A DNA stretch of 27,931 nt from JBBDWZ01 sp050732575 (GCA_050732575.1 JBOHRF010000035.1:1-27931); one strand, 5' to 3'; positions 1-8,041 are shown, numbered from the stretch's first letter. Translations and numbers: made by a program. The notes: generated by a model not told the origin, from the letters alone.

Positions 1-38
1 CCGCCCGATTCAGGCGAATCGGGCGGCACTTCTCTTTC
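1..38 (+). terminator. Hairpin terminator for a gene left of the window
   Basis: Positions 1-11 and 16-26 are a perfect 11-bp inverted repeat around an AGGC loop at 12-15. A pyrimidine-rich stretch with several T's follows (27-38). This is the form of a rho-independent terminator for a plus-strand gene ending just left of the window. The T tract is interrupted, so termination may be partial, and the hairpin could also act for a minus-strand gene. The upstream gene cannot be seen. Confidence 0.6.
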
Positions 39-187
39 CCGACGAGCGACCTGGTGCAGTATCTGAAGACGCTTACCGATGTAGATGGTCGGCCTCGCCG
101 TCCTTCGTGGTATGCCGACGTGATCCCAATCGAAAACTGCGTTGAACCGGGCCACCAGCAATGGCATCCGTAACGTCATGGAGGGTG

Positions 188-376
188 ATGCGGTCGCATC
201 GGTTCGGGCTGGTAACGAGTTGCACGGCGCTTCTGCTGGCTGCGTGCATGGAATCCCGGATCACGGAACCGAACGGTGCACAGTCCGGCAGGACCGCGGC
301 CTTACCTGATGTTCATAGCTCAGGCAAACCCAAGCCTGCTGTTGCCGTTCGTGCGCTGAAATCCTCGCACGCCTAG
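188..376 (+). CDS. Small candidate lipoprotein, function unknown
   Basis: This encodes a 62-residue protein with a positively charged N-terminus, a short hydrophobic stretch and a lipobox Leu-Ala-Ala-Cys at residues 17-20. That is the pattern cut by signal peptidase II, so the mature product would be a lipid-anchored peptide of about 43 residues, rich in Pro, Ser and Ala with no recognisable domain. The ATG at 188 puts the signal peptide at the N-terminus and has GGAGGG at 180-185 just upstream, although the 2-nt spacing is short. An ATG at 161 in the same frame would add nine residues. Short open frames are cheap in GC-rich DNA. The lipobox is the main reason to believe this one. Confidence 0.4.
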   Translation: MRSHRFGLVTSCTALLLAACMESRITEPNGAQSGRTAALPDVHSSGKPKPAVAVRALKSSHA

Positions 377-463
377 ATTGTCCCAGGTGGCCATGTACCG
401 CTCCGCTCGCCGTCGCGAATGTTCCCCACCACCAGGAACAAGACGGCGGACGGAGCCCCAACC

Positions 464-1030
464 GTGTCAACAAGTCGCGTGCCTCTGATTACACCTGCTG
501 AATACCTGGAAGCGGAACGCCGCGCAGAAACGAAGAGCGAATACTTGGCCGGTCAGGTCTACGCCATGACGGGCGCAAGCATGCGGCACAACCTCATCGT
601 AGCAAATTTGGTGAGCAGCCTACACGCTCAGCTCAAGGGGCGACTTTGCAGTGTCCTGCCAAGCGATATGCGTTTGCATGTGCCTACCGGCCTGTACACA
701 TACCCGGACGTGACGGTGGTCTGCGGGACTCCCCAGCTGGAGGATGAGCATCTCGACACATTACTCAATCCGACGTTGCTCATCGAAGTGCTATCTGACT
801 CGACGGAGCGGTATGACCGGGGCCGGAAAGCGGAGCACTACCGACGGATCGAATCCCTCGTGGAGTATCTGCTGATTGGGCAGCACGAAGCACGCATCGA
901 GCGGTATCGCCGGCAAGGCGATCGGGAGTGGGTCCTCAGCGAGGCCATCGGGGTCGACGAACAGATAGAACTCTCTTCCATCAATTGCGTACTCACGCTG
1001 CGCGATGTGTACGACCGAGTGCTTGCGTAG
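464..1030 (+). CDS. Uma2 family (DUF820) putative restriction-like endonuclease
   Basis: The family has a PD-(D/E)XK nuclease-like fold; its cellular role is largely unknown, and members are often expanded and mobile. Numbering from an upstream ATG at 419, visible features are the N-terminal ITPAEYLE motif (24-31), the PD pair at 96-97 after a Tyr-Thr-Tyr stretch, IEVLSDST (122-129) with the acidic residue at 123, and the Lys/Tyr-rich segment around K137-Y141 before VEYLLI. The GTG at 464 is preferred as start because GGAG at 452-455 lies 8 nt upstream. The ATG at 419 has no ribosome-binding site and would add 15 unconserved residues. The gene stands alone on its strand, 49 nt before the carboxylase gene, with no obvious partner. 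The assignment is firm at family level; actual nuclease activity is not shown. Confidence 0.85.
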   Translation: MSTSRVPLITPAEYLEAERRAETKSEYLAGQVYAMTGASMRHNLIVANLVSSLHAQLKGRLCSVLPSDMRLHVPTGLYTYPDVTVVCGTPQLEDEHLDTLLNPTLLIEVLSDSTERYDRGRKAEHYRRIESLVEYLLIGQHEARIERYRRQGDREWVLSEAIGVDEQIELSSINCVLTLRDVYDRVLA

Positions 1031-1079
1031 CCCTGGACAACTGGTCAGGCCCTGGTGCGCATATTAGGTTGCGCGCGCC

Positions 1080-2630
1080 ATGACCATGCGCGACAAGTTG
1101 AAACACCTGGAGTCGCTCCGCCGAGCGGCTCAGCTGGGTGGCGGCAAAGACCGGCTCGAGGCGCAGCACAAGCGCGGCAAGCTTTCCGCCCGCGAGCGGC
1201 TGGACCTGTTGCTGGACCCGGACAGTTTCGTTGAGCTGGATCGCTTCGTGGCCAGCCGCACTACTGGATTTGGCGCCGAGGATCAGCGCTTCCCCGGCGA
1301 TGGCGTGGTGACTGGGTACGGCACCATCCACGGCCGGCCGGTCTATGTGTTCAGCCAGGACTTCACGGTGTTTGGCGGCTCGCTCTCCGAGGCGCACGCG
1401 GAAAAGATCGTGAAGATCATGGACCTCGCCTTGAAGACCGGCGCGCCCATCATCGGTCTCAATGATTCGGGCGGTGCGCGCATCCAGGAGGGCGTGGTCA
1501 GTCTGGCCGGTTACGCCGACATCTTTCTGCGCAACACACTGGCATCCGGTGTGATTCCCCAGATCAGCGCGATTCTGGGACCATGCGCGGGCGGCGCCGT
1601 ATACTCACCCGCCATCACGGATTTTGTGTACATGGTGCGCGGCATCAGCTACATGTTCGTGACCGGCCCCAACGTGGTGAAGACGGTTACCCACGAGACC
1701 ATCGATATGGAAGGCCTGGGCGGCGCCGACGTGCACGCCTCCACATCGGGCGTGGCCCAGTTTGCCTGTGACAGCGAAGTCGAATGCCTGGAGTCCATGC
1801 GCAAGCTGTTCACCTACATTCCGCAGAACAACAAGGAAGATCCACCCGATCGGCCCACGGATGATCCCTTCGACCGGGCCGATGAAGAATTGCTCGAGCT
1901 GGTGCCGGATGAGCCAACCCGACCCTACGACATGCATGACGTGATTCGCCGCGTGGTTGATGAAGGCGAGTTTTACGAGGTACACCGGGACTTTGCGCAA
2001 AACATCATTGTCGGACTGGCTCACCTGGGTGGCCATGCCGCCGGCATCGTGGCCAACCAGCCCGCGGTTCTGGCTGGCGTACTGGACATCAACAGTGCGG
2101 TCAAGGGCGCCCGATTCGTGCGCTTCTGCGATGCGTTCAACATCCCACTGGTCGTCTTTGAGGATGTGCCGGGCTTCTTGCCCGGTGTTGCGCAGGAACA
2201 TGGCGGCATTATCCGGCACGGCGCCAAACTGCTGTACGCCTTTTGTGAGGCCACCGTGCCGCGACTCACCATCATCACGCGCAAAGCGTATGGAGGTGCC
2301 TACGACGTCATGAACTCGAAACACATCCGCGGCGACTTGAACTACGCGTGGCCCAGCGCCGAGATTGCGGTCATGGGACCCAAGGGTGCGGTCGAGATCC
2401 TGTTCCGCAAGGAAATCGCTGAAGCGCAGGATGCGGCGGAGGCCACCCGTCAACGCGAGCAGGAATATCGCCAGGAATTCGCCCATCCCTACATAGCCGC
2501 CGAGCGCGGCTATATCGATGACGTCATCGACCCACGCGAGACGCGCGCACGTTTGATTGGCGGCTTGGATCTTCTGCGCCAGAAGCGGGATAGCAATCCG
2601 CCGCGGAAACACGGGAACATACCGCTGTAA
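1080..2630 (+). CDS. pccB: Propionyl-CoA carboxylase beta subunit (carboxyltransferase)
   Basis: This subunit transfers the carboxyl group from carboxybiotin to an acyl-CoA, most likely propionyl-CoA giving methylmalonyl-CoA. The 516-residue length is normal for PccB/MmdA-type carboxyltransferases. The N-terminal half has the KRGKLSARERLDLLLD signature, GGARIQEGV and GPCAGGAVYSPA; the latter two glycine-rich motifs build CoA-binding and oxyanion-hole loops. The C-terminal half has EDVPGFLPG, the KLLYAF helix, RKAYGGAYDVM and AVMGPKGAVEIL. The substrate call rests on the overall PccB-like sequence and on the methylmalonyl-CoA mutase downstream at 17.1 kb. The matching biotin carboxylase and carrier are 11 kb away beyond the secretion operon. 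The start could also be ATG 1086; neither has a strong Shine-Dalgarno sequence. Confidence 0.93.
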   Translation: MTMRDKLKHLESLRRAAQLGGGKDRLEAQHKRGKLSARERLDLLLDPDSFVELDRFVASRTTGFGAEDQRFPGDGVVTGYGTIHGRPVYVFSQDFTVFGGSLSEAHAEKIVKIMDLALKTGAPIIGLNDSGGARIQEGVVSLAGYADIFLRNTLASGVIPQISAILGPCAGGAVYSPAITDFVYMVRGISYMFVTGPNVVKTVTHETIDMEGLGGADVHASTSGVAQFACDSEVECLESMRKLFTYIPQNNKEDPPDRPTDDPFDRADEELLELVPDEPTRPYDMHDVIRRVVDEGEFYEVHRDFAQNIIVGLAHLGGHAAGIVANQPAVLAGVLDINSAVKGARFVRFCDAFNIPLVVFEDVPGFLPGVAQEHGGIIRHGAKLLYAFCEATVPRLTIITRKAYGGAYDVMNSKHIRGDLNYAWPSAEIAVMGPKGAVEILFRKEIAEAQDAAEATRQREQEYRQEFAHPYIAAERGYIDDVIDPRETRARLIGGLDLLRQKRDSNPPRKHGNIPL

Positions 2631-2634
2631 CAAA

Positions 2635-2663
2635 TTGGCGTGAGCGTGAACGTCCGTTACATT
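2635..2663 (+). promoter_or_regulatory. Candidate sigma-70-type promoter for the AIM24 gene
   Basis: TTGGCG (2635-2640) and TACATT (2658-2663) are separated by 17 bp, between the carboxylase stop and the AIM24 start. Transcription would begin near 2670, leaving a short leader with GGAG at 2684-2687. The matches to consensus are only partial, so this is a plausible site rather than a sure one. Confidence 0.4.
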
Positions 2664-2693
2664 CGTCAATCCGTTCTAACGTTGGAGACTACG

Positions 2694-3458
2694 ATGGCAG
2701 ACGTAATTGATTACAAGGTCTTCGGTGATGACATCCAGGTAGTGGAGATCGGACTGGATCCGGGCGAGGGCGTGCGCGCGGAAGCGGGCGCCATGTTGTA
2801 CATGGAAGGCGACATCGAGATGCAAACCAACATGAGCGGCGGCGTGTTTGGCGGTTTCAAGCGCATGTTGACTGGTGAGAGCTTCTTCATCACCACGTTC
2901 CTGTACAACGGCGCGAGCAAGGGTCACGTTGCTTTTGGGGCGCCGTACCCGGGCAAGATCATTCCGCTCGATTTGGGCACGCTGGGTGGCTCCTTCCTGG
3001 TACAGAAAGACGGCTTCCTGTGCGCAGCGCGCGGCATCGAAATCGAGATCGCGTTCACCAAGCGCATCGGCGCCGGCATCTTCGGCGGTGAAGGTTTCAT
3101 TCTGCAACGATTGACCGGTCAAGGATTGGCCTTCGTACATGCCGGTGGCACGATTCTGAAGCGAGAGCTCAAGTCGGGTGAGCGGCTGCGTGTGGACACC
3201 GGCTGTTTGGTGGCATTTGCCGAGACCGTGGACTACGACATCCAGATGATTGGCGGCTTCAGGAATGCGCTGTTCGGCGGCGAGGGCCTGTTCGTTGCCA
3301 CCATCACGGGACCGGGCACGGTGTACTTGCAGAGCCTGCCCTTCTCACGACTGGCCGATCGAATTGTAGCGGCTGCGCGCTTTGGTCGGGAAGAGAAGCG
3401 CGGCATGGGCGGGATGGGCGGGAATCTGCTGGGGGGAATTCTTCAGGGCGATCGCTGA
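2694..3458 (+). CDS. AIM24 / TIGR00266 family protein
   Basis: The 254-residue protein belongs to the AIM24-like family, a beta-rich fold found in bacteria and fungal mitochondria whose biochemical role in bacteria is not settled. Family features are MLYMEGDIEM near the N-terminus, the MSGGVFGGFKRMLTGESFF block, the GGSFLVQKDGFLCAA strand pair, a second GIFGGEGF glycine turn, and FGGEGLFVATITGPGTVYLQSLP before a Gly/Met-rich tail. ATG 2694 is chosen because GGAG lies 6 nt upstream at 2684-2687 and the family homology begins there. The longer frame from 2640 would add 18 residues and start within the candidate promoter. It runs in the same direction as pccB with a 63-nt gap and ends 6 nt from the oppositely oriented gspE. 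Confidence 0.88.
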   Translation: MADVIDYKVFGDDIQVVEIGLDPGEGVRAEAGAMLYMEGDIEMQTNMSGGVFGGFKRMLTGESFFITTFLYNGASKGHVAFGAPYPGKIIPLDLGTLGGSFLVQKDGFLCAARGIEIEIAFTKRIGAGIFGGEGFILQRLTGQGLAFVHAGGTILKRELKSGERLRVDTGCLVAFAETVDYDIQMIGGFRNALFGGEGLFVATITGPGTVYLQSLPFSRLADRIVAAARFGREEKRGMGGMGGNLLGGILQGDR

Positions 3459-3469
3459 GGGGGCTCAGC
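3454..3469. terminator. Short hairpin between convergent genes, containing both stop codons
   Basis: GCTGAG at 3454-3459 and CTCAGC at 3464-3469 form a perfect 6-bp stem around GGGG. The left arm contains the TGA of the AIM24 gene (3456-3458) and the right arm contains, on the other strand, the TGA of gspE (3465-3467). The position suggests a bidirectional transcription barrier. There is no U-rich tail and the stem is short, so it is weak as an intrinsic terminator. Confidence 0.35.
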
Positions 3470-5036
3470 CGCTGGCCACGCGCACGACCTCTTCGGCGGT
3501 CGTGATGCCTTCCGCGATCATGCGTACGCCGTCGTCACGCAGCAGCCGCATGCCCTTGGCCTGTCCGATTTTCGCCAGGTGGCCGGCGCTGGCGTCTTCG
3601 TGCACGGCCGTGCGTAACTCATCGTCCATCACCAGCAGTTCGTAGATACCTGTGCGGCCGCGGTAGCCGGTACCGCGGCACGCACTGCATCCCGCTCCGG
3701 CCCAGGCCTGGGGCAGTCGATCCCTGGTCAGGTTGAGGGCCGCGCGTTGATCGGCTGAAATGGATTGCAGCTGCTTACAGCCGTCACAAATGCGGCGGAC
3801 CAGTCGCTGCGCCAGCACGGCTTGCACGGTGCTGGCCACCAGATACGCCTCGATCCCAAGATCGATCAAACGAGTGAGCGCGGTGGCCGCATCGTTGGTG
3901 TGCAGTGTGGAGAGCACGAGGTGACCGGTGAGCGCCGCATGGGTGGCAATGTCTGCCGTATCGCGATCGCGGATCTCACCCACCAGCATGATGTCGGGAT
4001 CCTGACGCAGCAGCGCGCGCAGCGCGTTAGCGAACGTCAATCCGACTTTTTCATTGACCGGCACTTGCGGTACGCCTGCCAGTTCGTACTCCACCGGATC
4101 TTCCACGGTCACGATCTTCTCACGACCCGTGCGGATGCGATCGACCGCGGCATACAACGTGGTGGTTTTGCCCGAGCCCGTGGGTCCAGTGGAGAGGACA
4201 ATGCCATGCGGCCGTGCAATGACCTCCACAAAACGCTGCATGGTATCGTGCGCCATGCCCAGATCCTCGAGCCGAATGCGCCCGCGCTCCTTGTCCAGCA
4301 GGCGCAGCACGACGCTCTCGCCGTGGAGTGTGGGCAGGGTAGCGACGCGCACATCGACCTGACGGTCGCGCATGCGCAAACGGATGCGGCCGTCCTGCGG
4401 CACGCGACGCTCCGCAATATCCAGCTCGGCCATGATCTTGACCCGGCTCACTACGGCAGCGGCCAGTCGGCGCGGCGGCGCGCCGGCATCTTGCAGAACA
4501 CCGTCCACGCGGTAGCGCACGCGCAATCCACCTTGATAGGTCTCGAGGTGAATGTCCGAAGCACGAGCCTCGAGCGCTTCCAACATCAGCAAGTTCACCA
4601 GCTTTACTACGGGCGCTTCATTGGCCAGGCTGACCAGGTCATCCAGCGCCGCATCGGTCTCCGTAGCGGGGCGTACTTCGCTGGCCATGCCCGCAATGAC
4701 ATCTTCGGCGGTGAGCGAGTCAGGGGAGTAGACCCGGCGGATGGCACTGCGTAGATCGGCTTCCGGTGCGCGCACCAGCTCGATGGGTGCGCCCGCCAAC
4801 AAGCGCAGGTCGTCCAACGCCTGGACTTCCACACTGTCCAGCCAGGTCGCCACAACCAGCCGGCCGCCTTCCCATGAAACCGGCATCAGACCGTGGTGCT
4901 CCAGGAAATCAGCGGTGAGTGATGTGGACAGCGGACGAGCCGCGTGCAGGACACCCAGCACGTCGGCATCACCATTGCGCGCGCCGTTTATCTTGGGCCC
5001 GGCATCGGCCCGATACGCTTCCAACGAACCGCTCAC
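3465..5036 (-). CDS. gspE: Type II secretion ATPase GspE
   Basis: This is the cytoplasmic hexameric ATPase that powers pseudopilus assembly and docks to GspL. The 523 residues include an N-terminal GspE/PilB-type domain (about 40-103), Walker A GPTGSGKTT (284-292), the aspartate box EDPVEY (312-317), Walker B region DIMLVGEIRD (348-357) and the HTNDAATALTRL His-box region. A tetracysteine zinc site, CDGC (417-420) and CSAC (450-453), is typical of GspE rather than retraction ATPases. The start is GTG at 5036, directly after the gspD stop; GGAGG at 5042-5046 on the minus strand gives 5-nt spacing, so the ribosome-binding site lies inside the end of gspD. It is the last gene of the operon. Confidence 0.96.
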   Translation of the reverse strand: MSGSLEAYRADAGPKINGARNGDADVLGVLHAARPLSTSLTADFLEHHGLMPVSWEGGRLVVATWLDSVEVQALDDLRLLAGAPIELVRAPEADLRSAIRRVYSPDSLTAEDVIAGMASEVRPATETDAALDDLVSLANEAPVVKLVNLLMLEALEARASDIHLETYQGGLRVRYRVDGVLQDAGAPPRRLAAAVVSRVKIMAELDIAERRVPQDGRIRLRMRDRQVDVRVATLPTLHGESVVLRLLDKERGRIRLEDLGMAHDTMQRFVEVIARPHGIVLSTGPTGSGKTTTLYAAVDRIRTGREKIVTVEDPVEYELAGVPQVPVNEKVGLTFANALRALLRQDPDIMLVGEIRDRDTADIATHAALTGHLVLSTLHTNDAATALTRLIDLGIEAYLVASTVQAVLAQRLVRRICDGCKQLQSISADQRAALNLTRDRLPQAWAGAGCSACRGTGYRGRTGIYELLVMDDELRTAVHEDASAGHLAKIGQAKGMRLLRDDGVRMIAEGITTAEEVVRVASG

Positions 5037-5038
5037 TA

Positions 5039-6532
5039 CTACCTCCGAATCGTGTCCGGACGCTGGATGGGCCGAACCAGCGGGCGAATGGGCGCGATCT
5101 TGCGCAGTTCCTCGGCGTTTCGTTCAATCTCATTGCGGATGCGATCGGCGTCCGCATCCGACTCCACGATGTGCGGCGTGAGGAACAGGAACAGCTCGCT
5201 GTTGATGTTGGTCCTGCGCAGCGAACCGAACAGCCAGCCAATGATGGGAATATCGCGCAAGTACGGTATGCCCGAGCGCGTATGCTCTTCCTGATTGTCG
5301 ATCAGACCACCAATCACAACCGTCTGCCCATCGCGGGCCAGCAACTGCGTCACGGCCGAGCGGGTGGTGATGACGGGCGCGCCAAACTGCAGCTCGTTCG
5401 ATGCATTGTTGACTTCTTGCGTGATGGCCAGATTGACGTAGCCGTCCGCATTGATGGTGGGCGTGATGTTCAGCGTAGTGGCCACGTCACGGTATTGTAC
5501 AACGTCATCACGCACGGGCTGGTCGGTGGCAAACTGGCGCGAGACCGCCACAAAGGGCCGCTGCTCGCCCACCGCAATCCGTGCCTCCTGGTTGTTCTGC
5601 GCCTGGATCACGGGCCGGGACAGAATGCGCACGTTGCCGGTGAGTGCCAGCGCGGACAGCGTGGCCTCAATGTTGACCTCGCCCACGCGCGTATAGCGCA
5701 CGATGAAATTGTCAGGAGCGTCCACGCGCGGCAGCTCGGATACCACATTGCGATCCGGGTTGCGCAAGTCCTCCCCACCGAACGTCACTCCCACATCCAG
5801 GTCCTTGGTGCGCCGCACTTCTGCAATCACGACTTCGATCAGTACCTGGAGCGGCCGCAGGTCCAGTGACTGAATGGCCTGCTGGATGATCTGGTAGTCG
5901 GCTGGTGTGGCGCGAATGAGAAGCTGGTTGGTCGCTTCATCGGGCACGATCAGAACCGACCCCTGCAGCGCCATGTTACCGCCCACCACAATAGGCGCCA
6001 CCGGCCGCGCCACCTGCGGCTGCTGCTGTTGTTGCAATTGTTGCAGCTGCTGGTTGAGTGTTTGAGGCGTGAGCGCGCGTTGATTGCCGATCGTGGTGAT
6101 GCCGAAGATGGCTTGCAGCGTTTGCGCCAGGGCAGGCGCACGAGCGTGACGCAGTTTCTGGATGTACAGCTGGCGCATGTCGAGTGGCAGTTGATCCCCC
6201 AGGCCGGGTCCCAGCAGACGGATGAAGCCGCTGCCTTCCGTGACGCTCACGCCGTTTGCTGCAGCCAGACTGTAAATCAGGGCGATCAACTCGCTGGCCG
6301 GAACGGGCTGAAACGTGCGCAGCGTTACCGGTCGCGCGGGCAGGTTCGAGTAGATGATGTTGACGTTTGCTGCCTGTGCCAGGGCGCTCAATACGTAGGC
6401 CAGGTCGGCATCCTGAAAATTCAGGTTCACGCCGCCCTGTGCCGGACGTACTTGCGCGGCCAGTACGGCGCTGTGCAGCTGAAGGAGCACGATGCTGCTC
6501 AAAGCAAGCGCAACTGCACGCATTCGTGGCAT
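5039..6532 (-). CDS. gspD: Type II secretion secretin GspD, compact form
   Basis: This encodes the outer-membrane secretin channel. The 497 residues begin with a signal peptide (about 1-26, cut near AVLA-AQ). An N0/STN-like domain follows (about 35-108), then one N1-like ring domain (about 120-228) interrupted by a Gln-rich insertion at 160-173, and then the secretin barrel (about 228-460). The barrel carries VGEQRPF, the VVIGGL gate motif (406-410) and IPYLRDIPIIGWLFG (422-436). Classical GspD proteins are about 650 residues and have N0-N3 domains, so N2/N3 appear missing here. No obvious C-terminal pilotin-binding S-domain is seen; the tail is charged and Pro-rich. A 13-nt gap separates it from gspC, and gspE begins 2 nt after its stop. 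Confidence 0.93.
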   Translation of the reverse strand: MPRMRAVALALSSIVLLQLHSAVLAAQVRPAQGGVNLNFQDADLAYVLSALAQAANVNIIYSNLPARPVTLRTFQPVPASELIALIYSLAAANGVSVTEGSGFIRLLGPGLGDQLPLDMRQLYIQKLRHARAPALAQTLQAIFGITTIGNQRALTPQTLNQQLQQLQQQQQPQVARPVAPIVVGGNMALQGSVLIVPDEATNQLLIRATPADYQIIQQAIQSLDLRPLQVLIEVVIAEVRRTKDLDVGVTFGGEDLRNPDRNVVSELPRVDAPDNFIVRYTRVGEVNIEATLSALALTGNVRILSRPVIQAQNNQEARIAVGEQRPFVAVSRQFATDQPVRDDVVQYRDVATTLNITPTINADGYVNLAITQEVNNASNELQFGAPVITTRSAVTQLLARDGQTVVIGGLIDNQEEHTRSGIPYLRDIPIIGWLFGSLRRTNINSELFLFLTPHIVESDADADRIRNEIERNAEELRKIAPIRPLVRPIQRPDTIRR

Positions 6533-6545
6533 GGACGGTTTCCGT

Positions 6546-7379
6546 TTAGCGGTTTCGACCTTGCGGGCCGGACTCGATCATCGTGTCCGGCCGGGGTCGA
6601 ATGATCATTTGCTGCTGACCGTTGGCGCCGCGCACAACTTCGACACTGCCGATGCCCCGACCGTTGGGAAAGTTCCGCCGCAACAGGTCCTGAAGCATCT
6701 GCTCGGCTTGCGGGTTGTTGACGCCAGTGGCGCGCACCCGCTCCATCATTTCCATCACCTGGCGCTCACGCGCCTCGTTTTGCTGGCGCGCGGCATCTGC
6801 GGGTGTGCGCGCCGGACCACCGCGCCCGCCGCGCGCATTCCGCGTCTGCGAGGGTTGCTCGATCTGCAGACTGTAGTTTCGACCGCCATTGCCTTCCACT
6901 GTGGCCGTGGATGGATTGACGGCGGCCAGGCGGAAACCGAACAGCGATTCACCCACGCCGACCACGCGCGGCACCGAGCCCTGTGTTTCGATAACGGCCA
7001 CGCCGCCTTCCGGGGTCACGATCGTGCCCAAAACACGAAAAGGTGGTGGTGGCGGCGGTGGTGGTGGCGGCTCTTCTTCTACGATTTCCTCGCCCGGCAT
7101 GCGATAACGTTCGGGCGGCCGTTGCCGATCGGGCCGGAACGGATCGTGGTCCACGGCCAGCATAAGATCACTGCGGCTAAGGCGGCCGTTACTGGCCGAC
7201 TTTGCCGAGCTGGCAGGCGCCGGTGGGGTCTGCTCGGCCGTGGCCGGCTTCACCTGTCCGGTCTCGGGTGAGCGCATGGGCACAACCACCACTGCGCGCA
7301 CGAGCGTGTAGCCGAATGCCAGACACGCACCCGATAGTGCGCACGCGGCAATGATCAGACTGCGCTGCCCGCGGATCAT
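6546..7379 (-). CDS. gspC: GspC-like inner-membrane T2SS protein with polyproline stretch
   Basis: GspC links the inner-membrane platform to the secretin. This 277-residue protein has one N-terminal transmembrane helix (about 7-33) and a Pro/Ala-rich linker. A run of ten prolines after an acidic stretch sits at 104-113. A small beta-rich domain follows (about 114-173, FRVLGTI ... GVGESLFGFRLAAV), matching the homology-region (HR) domain of GspC/PilP proteins. There is no recognisable PDZ domain; residues 175-277 are an Arg/Gly/Gln-rich, partly helical tail. Its start overlaps the gspM stop by ATGA, and gspD follows after 13 nt, giving the conserved C-D-E order. The GspC assignment rests on topology, HR-like domain and position, so it is less secure than for gspD/E/F/G. 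Confidence 0.72.
   Translation of the reverse strand: MIRGQRSLIIAACALSGACLAFGYTLVRAVVVVPMRSPETGQVKPATAEQTPPAPASSAKSASNGRLSRSDLMLAVDHDPFRPDRQRPPERYRMPGEEIVEEEPPPPPPPPPPFRVLGTIVTPEGGVAVIETQGSVPRVVGVGESLFGFRLAAVNPSTATVEGNGGRNYSLQIEQPSQTRNARGGRGGPARTPADAARQQNEARERQVMEMMERVRATGVNNPQAEQMLQDLLRRNFPNGRGIGSVEVVRGANGQQQMIIRPRPDTMIESGPQGRNR
7042..7071 (-). repeat. GGT/GGC triplet repeat encoding polyproline in gspC
   Basis: Around 7042-7071 the plus strand is a run of GGT and GGC triplets. On the coding (minus) strand this reads as consecutive CCA/CCG-class proline codons, making the ten-proline stretch of the GspC-like protein. Such runs can change in length by slippage, and polyproline stalls ribosomes unless elongation factor P is present. 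Confidence 0.7.
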
Positions 7380-8041
7380 GGCAACTCCTGGGCTGAAGTG
7401 GTCACCGGCGCAAAGGCCTCGACCAGTACGGTAAATCGCATGACGCCGAGCTGCGGTCGGCGCGTGGGACGTGAGCCGGCGCGACCGCGCGGTTCGAGGC
7501 GCGGCGGCGGGGCGTTCTCGATGGTGAGCTCACGCACGCGCAAAAGAAGCGGACTCTGCTCGATGCGCTGCAGATATGTGACCACACCTTCCAGATCGCT
7601 TTCACCGCGCACAGCCAAACGCAGCAGCTGCATCCCTGCGGGTGATTTTTCGTCACGATCGGGCGCAACGCTGCGTACTTCCTGAAGCAGCACGCGGCTC
7701 AATTCGGCAATCTGCTCGAGCAACTCTGTGACGCGGTTCTCGGCGGAAGTCAGGTTGGCCGCCTTGACCAGGCGGCTCTCCGCGCGTTTCACGGAACTGT
7801 GGGCCGTGGCCAGGCTGATCGGCAGACTGTCTTTGTCGGCCAGCAGCGCAAGTTCACGCTCCAGCAGCTTTCGCTCTGCCGCGACCCGGTCGCGGGTATC
7901 CAGCAGCGCGGCACGATAGGGCTTGAACGCGGCGACGTATCCCATGGCGGGCAGCAAGATCAGCAGGCCGATGCGGATCGCTCTCCGATCGCGATCGGAA
8001 AGGGAATCGAGCACTCGGGCAGGCCACACGGGGAACCTCAT
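7376..8041 (-). CDS. gspM: GspM/PilO-like T2SS inner-membrane protein
   Basis: This 221-residue bitopic protein has a short Arg-rich cytoplasmic start, one transmembrane helix (about 21-38), a long coiled-coil-prone helix (about 45-125) and a C-terminal ferredoxin-like region containing LEGVVTYLQRIEQSPLLLRVRELTIE. This layout is shared by GspM and PilO, which pair with GspL/PilN in the platform. Sequence similarity across this family is low, so the assignment depends on architecture and on its place directly after gspL, with ATGA overlaps at both ends (8038-8041 and 7376-7379). An Arg/Pro-rich linker (RLEPRGRAGSRPTRRP) precedes the last strand. Confidence 0.72.
   Translation of the reverse strand: MRFPVWPARVLDSLSDRDRRAIRIGLLILLPAMGYVAAFKPYRAALLDTRDRVAAERKLLERELALLADKDSLPISLATAHSSVKRAESRLVKAANLTSAENRVTELLEQIAELSRVLLQEVRSVAPDRDEKSPAGMQLLRLAVRGESDLEGVVTYLQRIEQSPLLLRVRELTIENAPPPRLEPRGRAGSRPTRRPQLGVMRFTVLVEAFAPVTTSAQELP

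Noticed and set aside
73..264. Minus-strand 63-codon frame near the left end
   Set aside because: No ribosome-binding site or motif was seen, and it overlaps the better-supported lipoprotein frame.
1605..2669. Long minus-strand open frame (354 codons) opposite pccB
   Set aside because: It is fully antisense to a gene with clear carboxyltransferase motifs and has no recognisable domain. GC-rich third positions keep the opposite strand open.
3765..4754. Plus-strand open frame (329 codons) opposite gspE
   Set aside because: It overlaps the Walker and zinc motifs of gspE on the other strand; its composition (many His, Gln, Arg) is that of an antisense shadow.
7042..7071. Triplet repeat considered as a CRISPR or minisatellite
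   Set aside because: It is a simple in-frame proline codon run inside gspC with no spacers.
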